A stretch of 64,000 bases of DNA from Prorocentrum cordatum (lineage: Eukaryota; Sar; Dinophyceae; Prorocentrales; Prorocentraceae), in assembly GCA_963575745.1 (NCBI GenBank), contig CAUYUJ010015715.1, forward strand, positions 455,929-519,928. Reading direction: 5' to 3'. The notes under the pieces were generated by a model, which had not been told where the DNA came from, searched no databases, and saw only the letters and a list, made by a program, of their open reading frames with translations. Shown here one piece after another: positions 54,504 through 64,000 of this stretch; positions within the stretch are counted from its first letter, which is position 1; the number at the start of each line of letters is the position of its first letter. The translations under genes were made by a program, and so were the position numbers.

Positions 54504-55233
54504 GAAAGGAGATGCTAAGGGGTGGCGTTGAATATGAGGAGAAATGGAAAACAGGCGGAGGGAGAGGAGGAGAAACATGAGGGGGAAAGGAGGAGGATAA
54601 CGATGAGGTTGAAGCAAGAGGAGAAGAACAACCTGGAGGAGGTGGCGGATAAGAAGGAACACAAGGGAGGGGGAGGAGAAGAGCAGGAGGGAGAGGGAAA
54701 CGGGGGCGGAGGGATAGAAGGAGAGGAGCGGTATACAGAAGGGAAAAACAGGAGGGGGAGGAGGGGGAGGGCATGGCCAGGAGGAGGAGGAGGGCGAGGA
54801 GGAGGAGGAGGGGGAGGAGGAAGAGGAGGATGAGAAGGAGCAGGAGGAGCAGGGGGAGAGGAAGGATAGACCCTCTTTCCCCCCCATCCCCCCCCCCCAT
54901 CCCCCTCTCGCACCTCCCTCACCATCCGCCCCCCCCTTCTCCTCCCCTCCCCGCCTCCCCCTCCCCCTCTCCTTCCCCCTCCACCTTTGCCCCTCCTTCA
55001 CCTCCTCCTCTCCCTGATCTTCTTCTTCTCCTCCTCCCTCTCCTCCTCTTCCTCCTCCTCCGTTTTGGCTCGAGCCGTCTCAGCCTTGGCACCTCCGGCC
55101 ATTTGGCTCGGAACCGGCGCCGCGCGGGCCCCCGCATGGTGGATGGGTCGGCTTGTGGAAAGGTAGATCTACGGGCGCGGCATGGTTTAGAGCAGGCGCA
55201 AACGATGATACATCTCGTTAGAAGAAATAGGAA

Positions 55234-55330
55234 GGCACCAACTATACACCAACACCGACTATATCACCACACCGATCCTGGGCCCAGGGTGATCCTGGGC
55301 CAGGATCGGTGTTGGTGTATAGTTGGTGCC
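55234..55330. repeat. Perfect 25-bp inverted repeat with structured loop
   Basis: 55234-55258 (GGCACCAACTATACACCAAC...) and 55306-55330 are exact reverse complements. Within the 47-bp interval ACCGATCCTGG (55271-55281) pairs with CCAGGATCGGT (55300-55310), so a longer branched hairpin is possible. Confidence 0.9.
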
Positions 55331-55590
55331 CTCCGAAGAAATATCAGGCACATCCTTCGTCTACCCTGAACTGACAGTGCGCCTCAGGGCTCTGCGTGCC
55401 AAACAGGATACAAGAGCCTATCGTGGGGCGCCCGTTGGCAGGCCAACTTCTTATCGGAAGCGGCATGGAGCGTTGGGAAAACAGGGCATGGGCGGCACGG
55501 CAATTCGTGGCGTCGCAGGCCTGGAAATTGACACCAACACCAGCGCGGGGGCACACCCCCACCAAAAAAATGCAAGACCGGTAGCAACGG

Positions 55591-55828
55591 ATTCAATCAT
55601 TGAGCACTGGTTTCAATAACTGAACACTGGTTTCAGTAACTACGAACACGGGATTCAATAACCACGAACACTGGTTTCAATAACCACGCACACGGGCTTC
55701 AATAAACATGAATACTGGTTTCAGCATCTTCGGACGCTGGTTTCAATAACCGCGAACGTTGGTTTCAATAACTGCGAACATTGTTGTCAATAGCTACGGT
55801 CATGGGTTTCAATAGCTACGAGCATTGG
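55591..55828. repeat. 22-bp tandem array, eleven units
   Basis: Units of TTTCAATAACCACGAACACT plus GG: nine units of 22 bp preceded by two of 20 bp. No unrelated spacers occur between the units. Confidence 0.9.
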
Positions 55829-55884
55829 TAAAAAAAAACTACGGACACATATCCGATGTGCCAATTCGTTGTTATTGGCATTTG

Positions 55885-56499
55885 TTATTGTTTTTGGGGG
55901 TCTTCTGGAGGCCCTTTCCAGGCCCCGGGACCGTGTAAAAACATCTCGCGCGGACCCAAGGAAAAAGTGTCGTTTTGTTGCACTTGCCTGCTGTGTTTGG
56001 CAGCATGTTGTTTGCAATGGACAAATACGTATTCCTCGGGGAAACCGTCTTCCCCGACCACGCTGTGGAGTTCCATGATACGCACTGGTTTGCCATCCAG
56101 AATTGCACGAATACATGTTTCAACTTTGACTCTTGCAAGATCGCGGCCTTCCCCGACTTGACGCATTTTGTTTGTTGTGAGATTTGGGCGTGTTGCCTGT
56201 CCTTGGGCCGTAGATCCCTCTCCTGGTTCGTTGCGCTCTCTTTTCGCTGCGGGTTTTCCTTTCACTGCTGCCACCCCCAGGCGCTCTGGTTCTAGCCACG
56301 CGCCAAGACCAGCGCTTGTCCCAAAAGCGCCCCCACTCGATGATGCACGCGCGCCTTGGACGGTAGGCCTGTGGCGCGGACCTTCGATGGCCTCGTCGAG
56401 GTCGACGTCTTCCCGCGGGGGCAGCCCTTCAGATAACGACCGAGACCACAAATGGAGGGCGGTATCTCTGTCATAAACCACTCGGATGTCCAAGGGGAC
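55885..56499 (-). CDS. Hypothetical protein exon
   Basis: Minus-strand exon starting after a pyrimidine tract and CAG (56500-56502) with VPLDIRVVYDRDTALHLWSR. A Gly/Ala/Glu-rich middle and a globular end (VKVETCIRAILDGKPVRIME, EEYVFVHCKQHAAKHSRQ) follow, with TGA at 55885-55887. About 205 codons without a start, so upstream exons are expected. The acceptor and codon use support a real or recently lost gene. Family unknown. Confidence 0.45.
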   Translation of the reverse strand, partial: VPLDIRVVYDRDTALHLWSRSLSEGLPPREDVDLDEAIEGPRHRPTVQGARASSSGGAFGTSAGLGAWLEPERLGVAAVKGKPAAKRERNEPGEGSTAQGQATRPNLTTNKMRQVGEGRDLARVKVETCIRAILDGKPVRIMELHSVVGEDGFPEEYVFVHCKQHAAKHSRQVQQNDTFSLGPREMFLHGPGAWKGPPEDPQKQ

Positions 56500-56599
56500 C
56501 TGGGGCGAAAAATAACCGCGGCTCTGACATCGAGCTTTCCGGAAAAAGTGTTCAACGTTTTCGACATCATCGGCCTTGGCTGGGTTTCAGGATCGTCGC

Positions 56600-57330
56600 G
56601 CTTAAACTAGTTTCAGGATCGCCGCGTCAAAAAATATATGTCTGGAAATTGTCGGGTCGGTTGTCAAGAGAACGGAGCGTGTAAAGGAGCGACGGATGTC
56701 TGAAAAATGAAGGGCCTGATGGGGGAAGAAAGAGCATGAGGAATCGGAAAAAAGGAAAAAAGAGCAGGAAGATACAGAAAGGACGCACTTGAACCGCGCG
56801 CATTGCTCTCTCATAAATCCTGCAAAATATCACATTATTTGGTTGCAAAGCGATGTCTCGTCATATGGCAAATATGGATCAATCGCCCGGTATCGTGACT
56901 CATATTTGGGCCATGCTTGAAAACGCGCGCGGTTACTTGTCGCGCTTAGCATTGTACTCTGATTCCGTGATCCAAACGTTCTCAATCGGATGTGTTTGTT
57001 TCTGTGTTGCATTATCGATACCACTCGTCGAAGTTTCTTCTGACCCTGCCTCCATAATTCCAGGGTTGGACTTGAGAACATTGCGTCTTGGTCCGCAACG
57101 GCGTTGCTTGGGGAGCAGCACTTGTATGAACCACGTGGATGCGCATACGAAAGCGGCTCATGGCGGTGACCATGCCCAGGGAAGTGGATACTCTGAAACA
57201 TAGGTGGTTCGAAGTCAAATCTTGCGCTTTGCTGCAATACTTCTTAAGTTCCTGATGAGTTTGTTGCAATGGCATTTGTTTGGGGGGGTGCAGCAAAAAA
57301 GGGAAAACAACTGAGAGGCATAATCATTGC
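56600..57330. other. AT-richer stretch with only weak frames
   Basis: The minus-strand frame 56933-57121 (NPGIMEAGSEETSTSGIDNA) looks mildly coding but has no clear start or splice sites. Nothing can be named. Confidence 0.4.
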
Positions 57331-57592
57331 GACACTTCATCGATGTTTATTTGTCAGCGCGCTTGCGTTCCCTATCTTGTCCTTCATCGATTTTGTATTG
57401 TTCTCCTCTCGTGATTATATTATACTCGTCTCGCGATGCATCTGCCATGCCATTGCATGCCAAACAGACCATGCCCAAATTAATTACTGAACGGACTCTT
57501 GCCGCGACAGATGATGCAATGAAATCGCTGGAACAATTCGTCGTGGAGCGAAGGGCGGCAACATTGAAGGATAACGAATGTCAATATACATA

Positions 57593-57594
57593 CA

Positions 57595-57655
<61 letters not shown>
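57593..57655. repeat. (ACAT)n microsatellite
   Basis: About 15 near-perfect ACAT units followed by ATATATAT. Confidence 0.95.
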
Positions 57656-57659
<4 letters not shown>

Positions 57660-58362
57660 GCAGAGCCAGACCCCAAGAAACAATAATGGTTCACGCCCAT
57701 CGACATTCATCATATCACTGTTTCTTCTGAAACAACCCGCGCCGCGGATTGTGCGGCTCGGAGGTTTCGCGAACGTTAGTGACACATTGGTTTCTTTCCC
57801 GCGTGGCTTCGGGGGAATATGACTCACGACTCCGCAATATACATTGAGATTGTTTTCTAGATTGCCCGAGTGTCTGGTGCCATCAATCCGTGGCGGGCTG
57901 CACTAATTCGGAAGGAATTATGGATTTTCGCAGCGAAGAATGCAAGTCGCCCTCGTTTCCCGTGCGATTTCACAAACTGGGGCCCCAGGTTATGCAGAAG
58001 AAACAAATTCGTACAGTGCGAGCGAATGTGCGAAATTGGTCGCTGAATGAAACTGCTGCAGACCCCTCTGGCCTGCGAGCCGCAGCCCTCTGGCCAAACC
58101 GGACAAGAAATAATCCCACGATGGCCGCGCACGGCCGCCTTCGCGGGCGGGCGCGCACAAAGCGACGAAGCTGCAGTCCAGAAAGAAGGAAGACAAAGAA
58201 GAAGAGGAGGAGGAGGAGGAGGCGGAGGGGCGGGCGAAAGAGGAGGAGGGGGGGGAGAGAACGAGCCGAGGGAAAGACAGGAAGAAGGCAACCGCACAGC
58301 TCGAACACGCGCCGAAGCGGGGGCACAAAAAAACTCACGGAAAAAGACAATATACGGGAAAG

Positions 58363-58692
58363 TCAAGAGTCAATGCCAGGAGCCCACAGAAAAGGCAGGG
58401 GGCCGAAGCCCATCTGAACCTGAAGTCCGACAAAAGTTTCTCCAAGCATGGCTGTCTTTGGAAGCCTGCGTTCTTGAACTTCGGCAAAAAACTGTCTTCC
58501 CTGCTCGACCGCAACCTGCCTGCTATCTTCGGCGGACAACTGCCCCTCGGCAAGCTCGTTGCTGAAAATATTGAGGTCGCCCTTTGCATGGCGGTGAACA
58601 AGGTATCCATGCTGCCTCTTTAGCGCCCTGGTAATGCGGAACCACGTGTGTAGCTCCTTCATGCATGGATCTAAACGCGTATCCGGCTCTTT
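58363..58692 (-). pseudogene. Hypothetical coding fragment
   Basis: A minus-strand frame with EPDTRLDPCMKELHTWFRIT, ALKRQHGYLVHRHAKGDLNI and FSNELAEGQL, ending before a stop at 58363-58365. Its sense is continued upstream in another frame (LPHWMEK), which suggests a one-base shift. No family recognised. It may be a decayed gene or part of a retroelement. Confidence 0.35.
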
Positions 58693-60350
58693 TCCATCCA
58701 GTGCGGGAGGTTAGTCATTCGGTATCTTTGGAGCCTCCGATTGTTCAGGCAAGGGTCCCCGTTGTCGATCAGAAGATCTCGCAGCGGTGTCACCCTGGTA
58801 GGTCGGCGCGAACGGTGCCGCGCTACCCGCAGAGGCGCGTTCACCCTGGCTGCTCCAACCGGCGAGCCACGACCCCGCGGGTTCCGACTCGATGAGGTTG
58901 CTTGCGCGCCGGGCTGTTCTTGCGCCCCCTGCAGGGCAACCCGACGGGCCCAGCAGGCGCCTGACCAGCCCCTCGCCCCCCCCCTCCCGCCCGAGGGTCC
59001 TGACCTTCTTCTTGCCAAGGATATTAAAAGACTTCGTCTTCTGGTGGCTGAGCGCCTGCTTGGCTTTCCACGGCGGCGCCCCGCCCGAAAGGGCGATGAG
59101 CGGGAGGAGCGGGAGAGAAGGGCACGCGACCCGAAAGTCGAATGACGAGGAGAGCCTGCCTGACTCACCATGGATCGGAGCCACGCGGGCTCCGCTACCA
59201 CTGCGGAGTGCACTATGGTAGCTGCGCGGATTACGGAGAGACATGAAGTGCAAGTGGAAGGGGCCCGCGCTGGAAGAGAGAGAGCACGCTCCCTTTCCTT
59301 TTACGGGGGCTCGCGCGCGCCCGCAGCGAGCGCGTCGCGCAGCTCAAGGGCCGCGCGATCCGACGCGGCCGCGGGGCGGCGAGGTGAGAGAGAGGCGCAG
59401 GAGAAGGAATGGCTGACATATACATGACAACCACAGACTGGTCAGGTCTTCGGCGACTGTGTCAATATATGCTTGCATATTCTTCATGTGATCAGCGGCA
59501 GCGCGCCCCTAGAGGGTCGCCTGTTGCATTGCGGCGGGCGCCTCCTCGTTGACGTGCTGAACCGTCGCGGCTGCATGAGCCGTCCTCTCTTCTAGGGCCC
59601 CATTCTGCTGATTGTTGTGCACTCTTTACTGCAACCTCTGCAGCCTGCAATTGATGGCGCGTCTGCAATGTTTGTGCCACTCGCTTCCCACGCAATTTTC
59701 TGCTCAGTTCCCCTTATCTGTGTTCGGCTGATTCCTCCCTTTCTTTCTTATCACGTTCGGCTTCCACCAGAGGCAGCTGAGCCGTCTCCAATATATCTCA
59801 TTTGCTCAACTGGGCCTTTTGCGCGATTTGGAACAACCTTTCCTTTTTCATTCTGCATCTGACAAAATTGATCATCCTTCTTCCGTTGTTGCACCTGTGG
59901 GCGTGCAGCCATATGTTCGCGAACTTCCTTTTCCTTGATTGCGCTACTCTCAGATTCCTCTCTTTGTTCTTACGATAATACCAGATGCCCACAATTATGT
60001 TCTACCATATCAACACAACCTGAGCTAAGCCGAAAAGACTGCAACGAGGGCGTACGTGTGAGCAGCACCCGCATACGGGACGACGGCACGGGCCGTCAAC
60101 GTTCTTTGCTTTTCCCTGGCATCGGTTTTCAGCGGCGGGAAAGCAACTTGTACCTCTCGCCCTACAACTTGCCTTGATCGAAAGCCGGCCCGATGACGAT
60201 CCCTGGGAGCCCTGGTTGGTTCTCGACCATGCGCGGAATCTAGACATCAATGGCGAATGGGAAATTTGATGCCTGACTTTCGTACGCGGTGGCAGCGTTT
60301 TGTCAGGTACCCACTCGGCTTCTTGCATCACAAGACAAGCAGACTTCCAG

Positions 60351-60881
60351 TTAGACTGGGCACCTGCATCGGCGAATCTTCTTCAACGCTGACATCGTCT
60401 GGTCTTTTCGGGCGTTTCGCCGCCGGAATCTCTCCAGCGCTGTCTCTCGCATATTCTGTATGAGATAATCCGATCGGCTTTCTACCGCAGATCGACGAAA
60501 ACCAGAACTGATGTCATCGTCATCAATGGTGGCTGAGCGGTCTCGATCCAAACGGTCGTCTTGATCAGTCGGCTGCACTAACGCCGACGCACTGCCGTGT
60601 CCTGAATCGAGCGGTTCATCGATGAGTGATAATACAAGGACATTCGGGGGAACTTGACTTGCAAAGTCAGGTGCAGCATTATTCGACAATTCCTCAGCCA
60701 TTGCAGACTGTGCAACCGAACTGGGATCTCAATTCGCATCCGTCTGTGCACTAGATGCAACCATTGCGCTTCCGGCTGGTAGCCAGCTGCTCGCCAGAAG
60801 AACACGATCTCTGGCAAATGTGGGATGCAATGCTGATGTTATGTCGGTATCACTACCGCTCTGAATGGGTCGCATCGACAT
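60351..60881 (-). pseudogene. Hypothetical gene with an in-frame TGA
   Basis: From ATG 60881 the minus strand reads MSMRPIQSGSDTDITSALHP onward to TDAN, hits TGA at 60729-60731, and continues in the same frame as DPSSVAQSAMAEELSNNAA through an Asp-rich stretch (DQDDRLDRDRSATIDDDD) to a basic helical end (ETALERFRRRNARKDQTMSA). Further coding-like text on the same strand extends, with more stops, to about 59800 (VQQRKKDDQFCQMQNEKGK). It is either a decayed gene, or the TGA region is intronic. Base composition is less GC-rich than the host genes. Confidence 0.4.
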
Positions 60882-61127
60882 GACTTCAAATATCCGGTAA
60901 CCTGATATGAGTAGGATAGGTAAGCGCAGGAGGAGGGACGACGACGCAACGACAATCCCAGCGTTCTCGATTTACGTAAGCAAGGGGGCTGGCCCGCGGT
61001 TCCGACTCAAGACCGTAGGCACCAGGATGATGCCTCGAGTCAAAAGCATCGCCTGCGGTACAATATAATACAGCAGCCGGAAATAGCGGCGGCGACACAG
61101 GAGACGGCAGGGGAAAAGGTTAAACAA

Positions 61128-61250
61128 CTCCCCCCTCTGTAGACCCCCCTCTGTGCCCCCCCCCCCTCTGTAGACCCTCCCTCTGTAGACCACCCCTCTG
61201 TAGACCGCCTCTCTGTAGACCCTCTCTATATAACCCCCCCTCTCTACAAT
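61128..61250. repeat. CCTCTGTAGACCC array, copy 1
   Basis: About eight units of 13-15 bp based on CTCTGTAGACCCC. Confidence 0.8.
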
Positions 61251-61892
61251 TACACCATATGAACACTAATCTCCTCTCTCCCCTGACTGTGTCCAGAGAC
61301 TGTCCCGTCCTCTTCGCGTATCGCTTGATAGAGACAATATGTCATTATTTGTTTTTGTTCCTATGTGCTTTTTCCGTCGTTTCCGGTTCCTCCAAAACGG
61401 TGCTCCCGCTGCAGCGCCTCCCTCATTTCCGCGTTTCGGTCATTCAAAACTGTGCTCCCGCTGCAGCGCTGGCCTCGGCATTTGAAAGCGCCCACATCGG
61501 GCGGGCACGGTTGCGGAGGGCATGGAGCCAGCATTCCGGACAAGCCCTGTCCTCTAGTAAACGGACCACCTTCCCTCAAAGTCATCCGGTGCCGTGCCAC
61601 GGCATGCAGTCTGATGCTGTGTTGTGCACCGCTGTGCGGTGCCATGCTTTGCGTTGCTATGCTTTGTGGTGGAATGCTTCGCTACGCAATGCCACGCCAT
61701 GCTATAACATGCTATGCTCTGCCGTGCTCTTCTACGCCATGCTTGTCCATCCATCGCGCACCCTCTCGGGATCATTGCCCTGCTCGACATCCGACTGTGC
61801 GAATAGAGAAGAGATCTACGCCATTGTAAGGGATGGGAGGGAGGGGTAGGACGTCAGATGTGACGCTAGCGCTCCTAGCTTGATATACCCCA

Positions 61893-62000
61893 TCTCTGTA
61901 GACCCCCCATGCGTAAATCCCCCATCTGTAGACTCCCCCTGTCTGTAGACCCCCTCTGTAGATCCCCCATCTGTAAAACCTCCCTTTCTAACCCCCACTC
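61893..62000. repeat. CCTCTGTAGACCC array, copy 2
   Basis: The same unit family as 61128-61250, in the same orientation, about 0.65 kb away (CATCTGTAGACTCCCC variants). Confidence 0.8.
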
Positions 62001-62465
62001 TATAATGCCTTCCCCCCCTCCCCCTCTTCTTTTCGCTCTGCTTTTCCCATTTCCCCTCTTCCCCAGACATGCGGTCTTAACCGCTAAGACCTGTGCTAAC
62101 CCCCGCCCTCTGTGGACACGTTGCTTGTGGTCCTCCCCCGGGGCCCGACGTGGAGCCCCCGCCACGGCCGGACGATGCTCGGAATACTGGCTAGTGGTTG
62201 CTGGTGAAAGCACAGCGCTTCGTGCCCCAACTGCCCTGCTCTCGGAGTCAAAATTGTGCATACAGTTCGTGACCTAGCGCGCCACCAGAGGGTAGACAGG
62301 GAGGGTGGGCGGAGAAGGGTAGGCGGACCGACGAAGCGAACAAGGAGAGGCAACATAGCCTGTCCACAACCCAGAAGAGACATCAAAGCTTCTGACCATC
62401 AGCATTCCACGCTGGTCCACTCAGGAATCACTCACTCACTTATTCACTCACGGACTCAGTGCTAA

Positions 62466-63410
62466 CTTGCTAACAGGCGGGTTGGGTCTAACAGGGGGTC
62501 GGGCGGGCGGGTCGGGCGGGGCCACAAGGTGCGGGCCCTAATGGGCAGGTCGGGTCGGGCAGGTCGGGTTGGCTCGGGAGAGCCCTAACGGGCGAATCGG
62601 GTCGGGTGGGTCGGTGCGGGTCAGGCCGGGTGGGCCCCGGCCGGCGGGTCGGGTCGAGCGAGTCGGGTCGGCTCGGGAGGGCCCTGACGGGGGGATCGGG
62701 TCGTGTCGGGTCGGGCGGACCCTGACGGGCGGGTCGGATCGGGCGGGTCGGGTCGGTTCGGGGCGGGCGGGCCCTAACGTGTCTAATCGGGCGGGTCGGG
62801 TCGGGCGCCCTGACGGGTCGGGTCGGGTCGTGTCGAGCGGGGCCTGACAGGCGGGTCGGGTCGGGTCGGGTCGGGTCGGGAGGGCCCTGACGACCGGGTC
62901 GGGTCGGGCGGGTCGGGGAGGGGCGGGCAAGCCCTAATGGGCGGCTCAGGTCGGGCGGGTCGGGTCGGGCCAGGCGGACCCTTACGGGCGAGTCTGGTCG
63001 GGCGGGTCGGGCGGGTCGGGTCGGGTCGGGCGGGCACCAACGTGCGGGTCGGGTCGGGCGGGTCGGGTCGGGCCAGGCGGGCCCTGACGGGTGGGTCGGG
63101 TCGGGCGGGCCCTGACGGGTTGGGTCGGGTCGTGTCGAGCGGGGCCTGACGAGCGGGTCGGGTCTGGGCGGGTCGGGGCGAGCGGGCCCTGACGACCGGG
63201 TCGGTTCGGGTGGGCCGGGTCGGGCCAGGCACGTCCCAACGTGCGGGTCAGGTCGGGCGGGTCGGGCCGGGCCAGGCGGACCCTGACGGGCGGGTCGGGT
63301 CGAGCGGGTCGGGTCGGGATCGGTCCGAAATGGAGGACGGCGACGCCGGATCGGAGGGGCCCTGACGAGCGGGTCGGGTCAGAGTGGGGTCGGGCATAGG
63401 CACGGCCTTG
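62466..63410. repeat. GGGTCGGGTCGGGCGG degenerate satellite
   Basis: About 940 bp of GGGTC and GGGC units with recurring GGCCCTGACGGGCGGGTCGG blocks (a looser period of 50-90 bp). The plus strand is strongly G-rich and the minus strand reads as Pro/Asp/Arg/Thr repeats. There is no gene. Confidence 0.9.
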
Positions 63411-63722
63411 CATAGGAGAAAGGGCCTAGGGTCGGGCAGGAGTAGGCCCTAGGGTGGCCCTCGGGCTAGGGGCAAGGCCTAGGGCAGCCCTAGAGGTAGC
63501 CCTAGGGGTAGCCTTAGGGATAGGCCCCGGTGTAGGCCCTAGGGTAAACGTAGGGTAAGCCTGGGGGTGGGCCTAGGGGTGGCAGGCCCAAGGGTCAGCC
63601 TTGGGTAAGCCTTTGAGTAGGCCCAGCGTTGGCCTAGGGTAGGCCTAGGGGTATAGGCCCTAGGGTAGGCCTGGGGTAGGCCTTGGGGTAGGCCCTAGGG
63701 TATGCCTAGGGTAGGCCTTGCC
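63411..63722. repeat. GGCCTAGGGTA degenerate repeat
   Basis: About 25 imperfect units of 10-13 bp around CCTAGGG. The palindrome CCTAGG recurs, so both strands look alike. It follows the GGGTC satellite directly. Confidence 0.85.
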
Positions 63723-64000
63723 CAGGCGATCTGCCCTTCTCGCCACCCACTGGAACCCACTGTGTTGGCTGAAGCCCGGCCCGCCTCTTGGCGCCTGTCG
63801 AATGTTATCTTATATTATCGTCTTCCATTTCCTCCTCATCCTGATTCTTCCTGTGGGGTGGAGCAGGAGGAGGAAGCCCCGCCTCGTGGACGCGACCCAT
63901 CCTGGCTCGGCGAAGGTGCCCGGGGCACGGGGTGGTGGCGCGGTCGCGGGTAATTCCGCCGGAGCTGGAGCTGGCTGCTTGACGCTAGACGGCTGCTGTA
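63723..64000. other. Right edge, no supported gene
   Basis: A short plus-strand frame (EQEEEAPPRGRDPSWLGEG) after an AG near 63871 could be an exon, but there is too little sequence to decide. Confidence 0.4.

Noticed and set aside
54515-55001. Ser/Pro/Leu-rich minus-strand frames upstream of SMC1 exon 1
   Set aside because: They are purine or pyrimidine tracts translated in several frames. Only the part from 54503 down matches a known protein.
55591-55828. CRISPR-like array
   Set aside because: Units are contiguous 22-mers with no unrelated spacers and no cas genes, and the context is eukaryotic.
62538-63413. Pro/Asp/Arg-repeat proteins on the minus strand
   Set aside because: They are translations of the GGGTC satellite and are open in several frames at once.
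63411-63722. Telomeric repeat
   Set aside because: The unit is CCTAGGGTA-like and degenerate, not TTTAGGG, and sequence continues normally after it.

Overview
The window is nuclear DNA of a dinoflagellate. The most direct evidence is a full-length match (22 of 22 positions) to the dinoflagellate trans-spliced leader, DinoSL, on the minus strand at 39453-39474. A second copy with two mismatches lies at the 5' end of a LINE at 50672-50693. Supporting traits are GC-rich DNA, frequent GC-AG and GA-AG introns beside GT-AG ones, very long introns, and a dense load of degenerate retroelements and short tandem repeats. A large-genome, GC-rich lineage such as Prorocentrum would fit, but the species cannot be fixed from this sequence.

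Layout. 1-1746 (+): last visible exons of a gene with a PHD/RING-like finger. 2584-4762 (+): low-complexity charged protein around a nearly pure poly(A) tract of about 240 bp. 5146-6440: strand-symmetric 21-bp satellite with a 315-bp higher-order period. 6585-7103 (+): small Cys-containing protein. 7850-8738 (+): Trp-rich candidate exons. 9143-10080: segmental tandem duplication. 10351-14109 (+): intronless gene for a C5-type DNA methyltransferase with a long Ala/Pro repeat region. 15590-20280 (+): five-exon gene of unknown function whose reading phases close exactly across GC, GT, GA and GC donors.

21600-29450 (-): AT-richer block holding the 3' part of a Copia-like retroelement (RNase H) followed by accessory ORFs. 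One looks like a SAM-methyltransferase and one like an ADP-ribosyltransferase. 29570-37175 (+): degraded DIRS-like element (RT, RNase H, Gag-like and tyrosine recombinase) between direct repeats of about 140 bp. 37821-38174: 177-bp tandem repeat. 38292-39474 (-): sequence headed by DinoSL, so a probable retroposed mRNA. 39495-41005: nested 14-bp and 90-bp arrays.

41437-54503 (-): N-terminal exons of the cohesin ATPase SMC1. They are split by a first intron of about 10 kb that contains a near-complete APE-type LINE (45411-50693) and fragments of two further LINE copies or families. 55.2-61 kb: hairpin, 22-bp array, a few minus-strand coding or decayed coding stretches, and microsatellites. 61.1-63.72 kb: pyrimidine-rich, GGGTCGGGC-type and CCTAGGGTA-type degenerate arrays.

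There is no operon logic. Host genes lie on both strands with low density, and most of the 64 kb is mobile-element debris and repeats. Host functions that can be named are DNA methylation, sister-chromatid cohesion and a zinc-finger protein. Exon boundaries were inferred by phase and splice-dinucleotide logic, not from transcripts.
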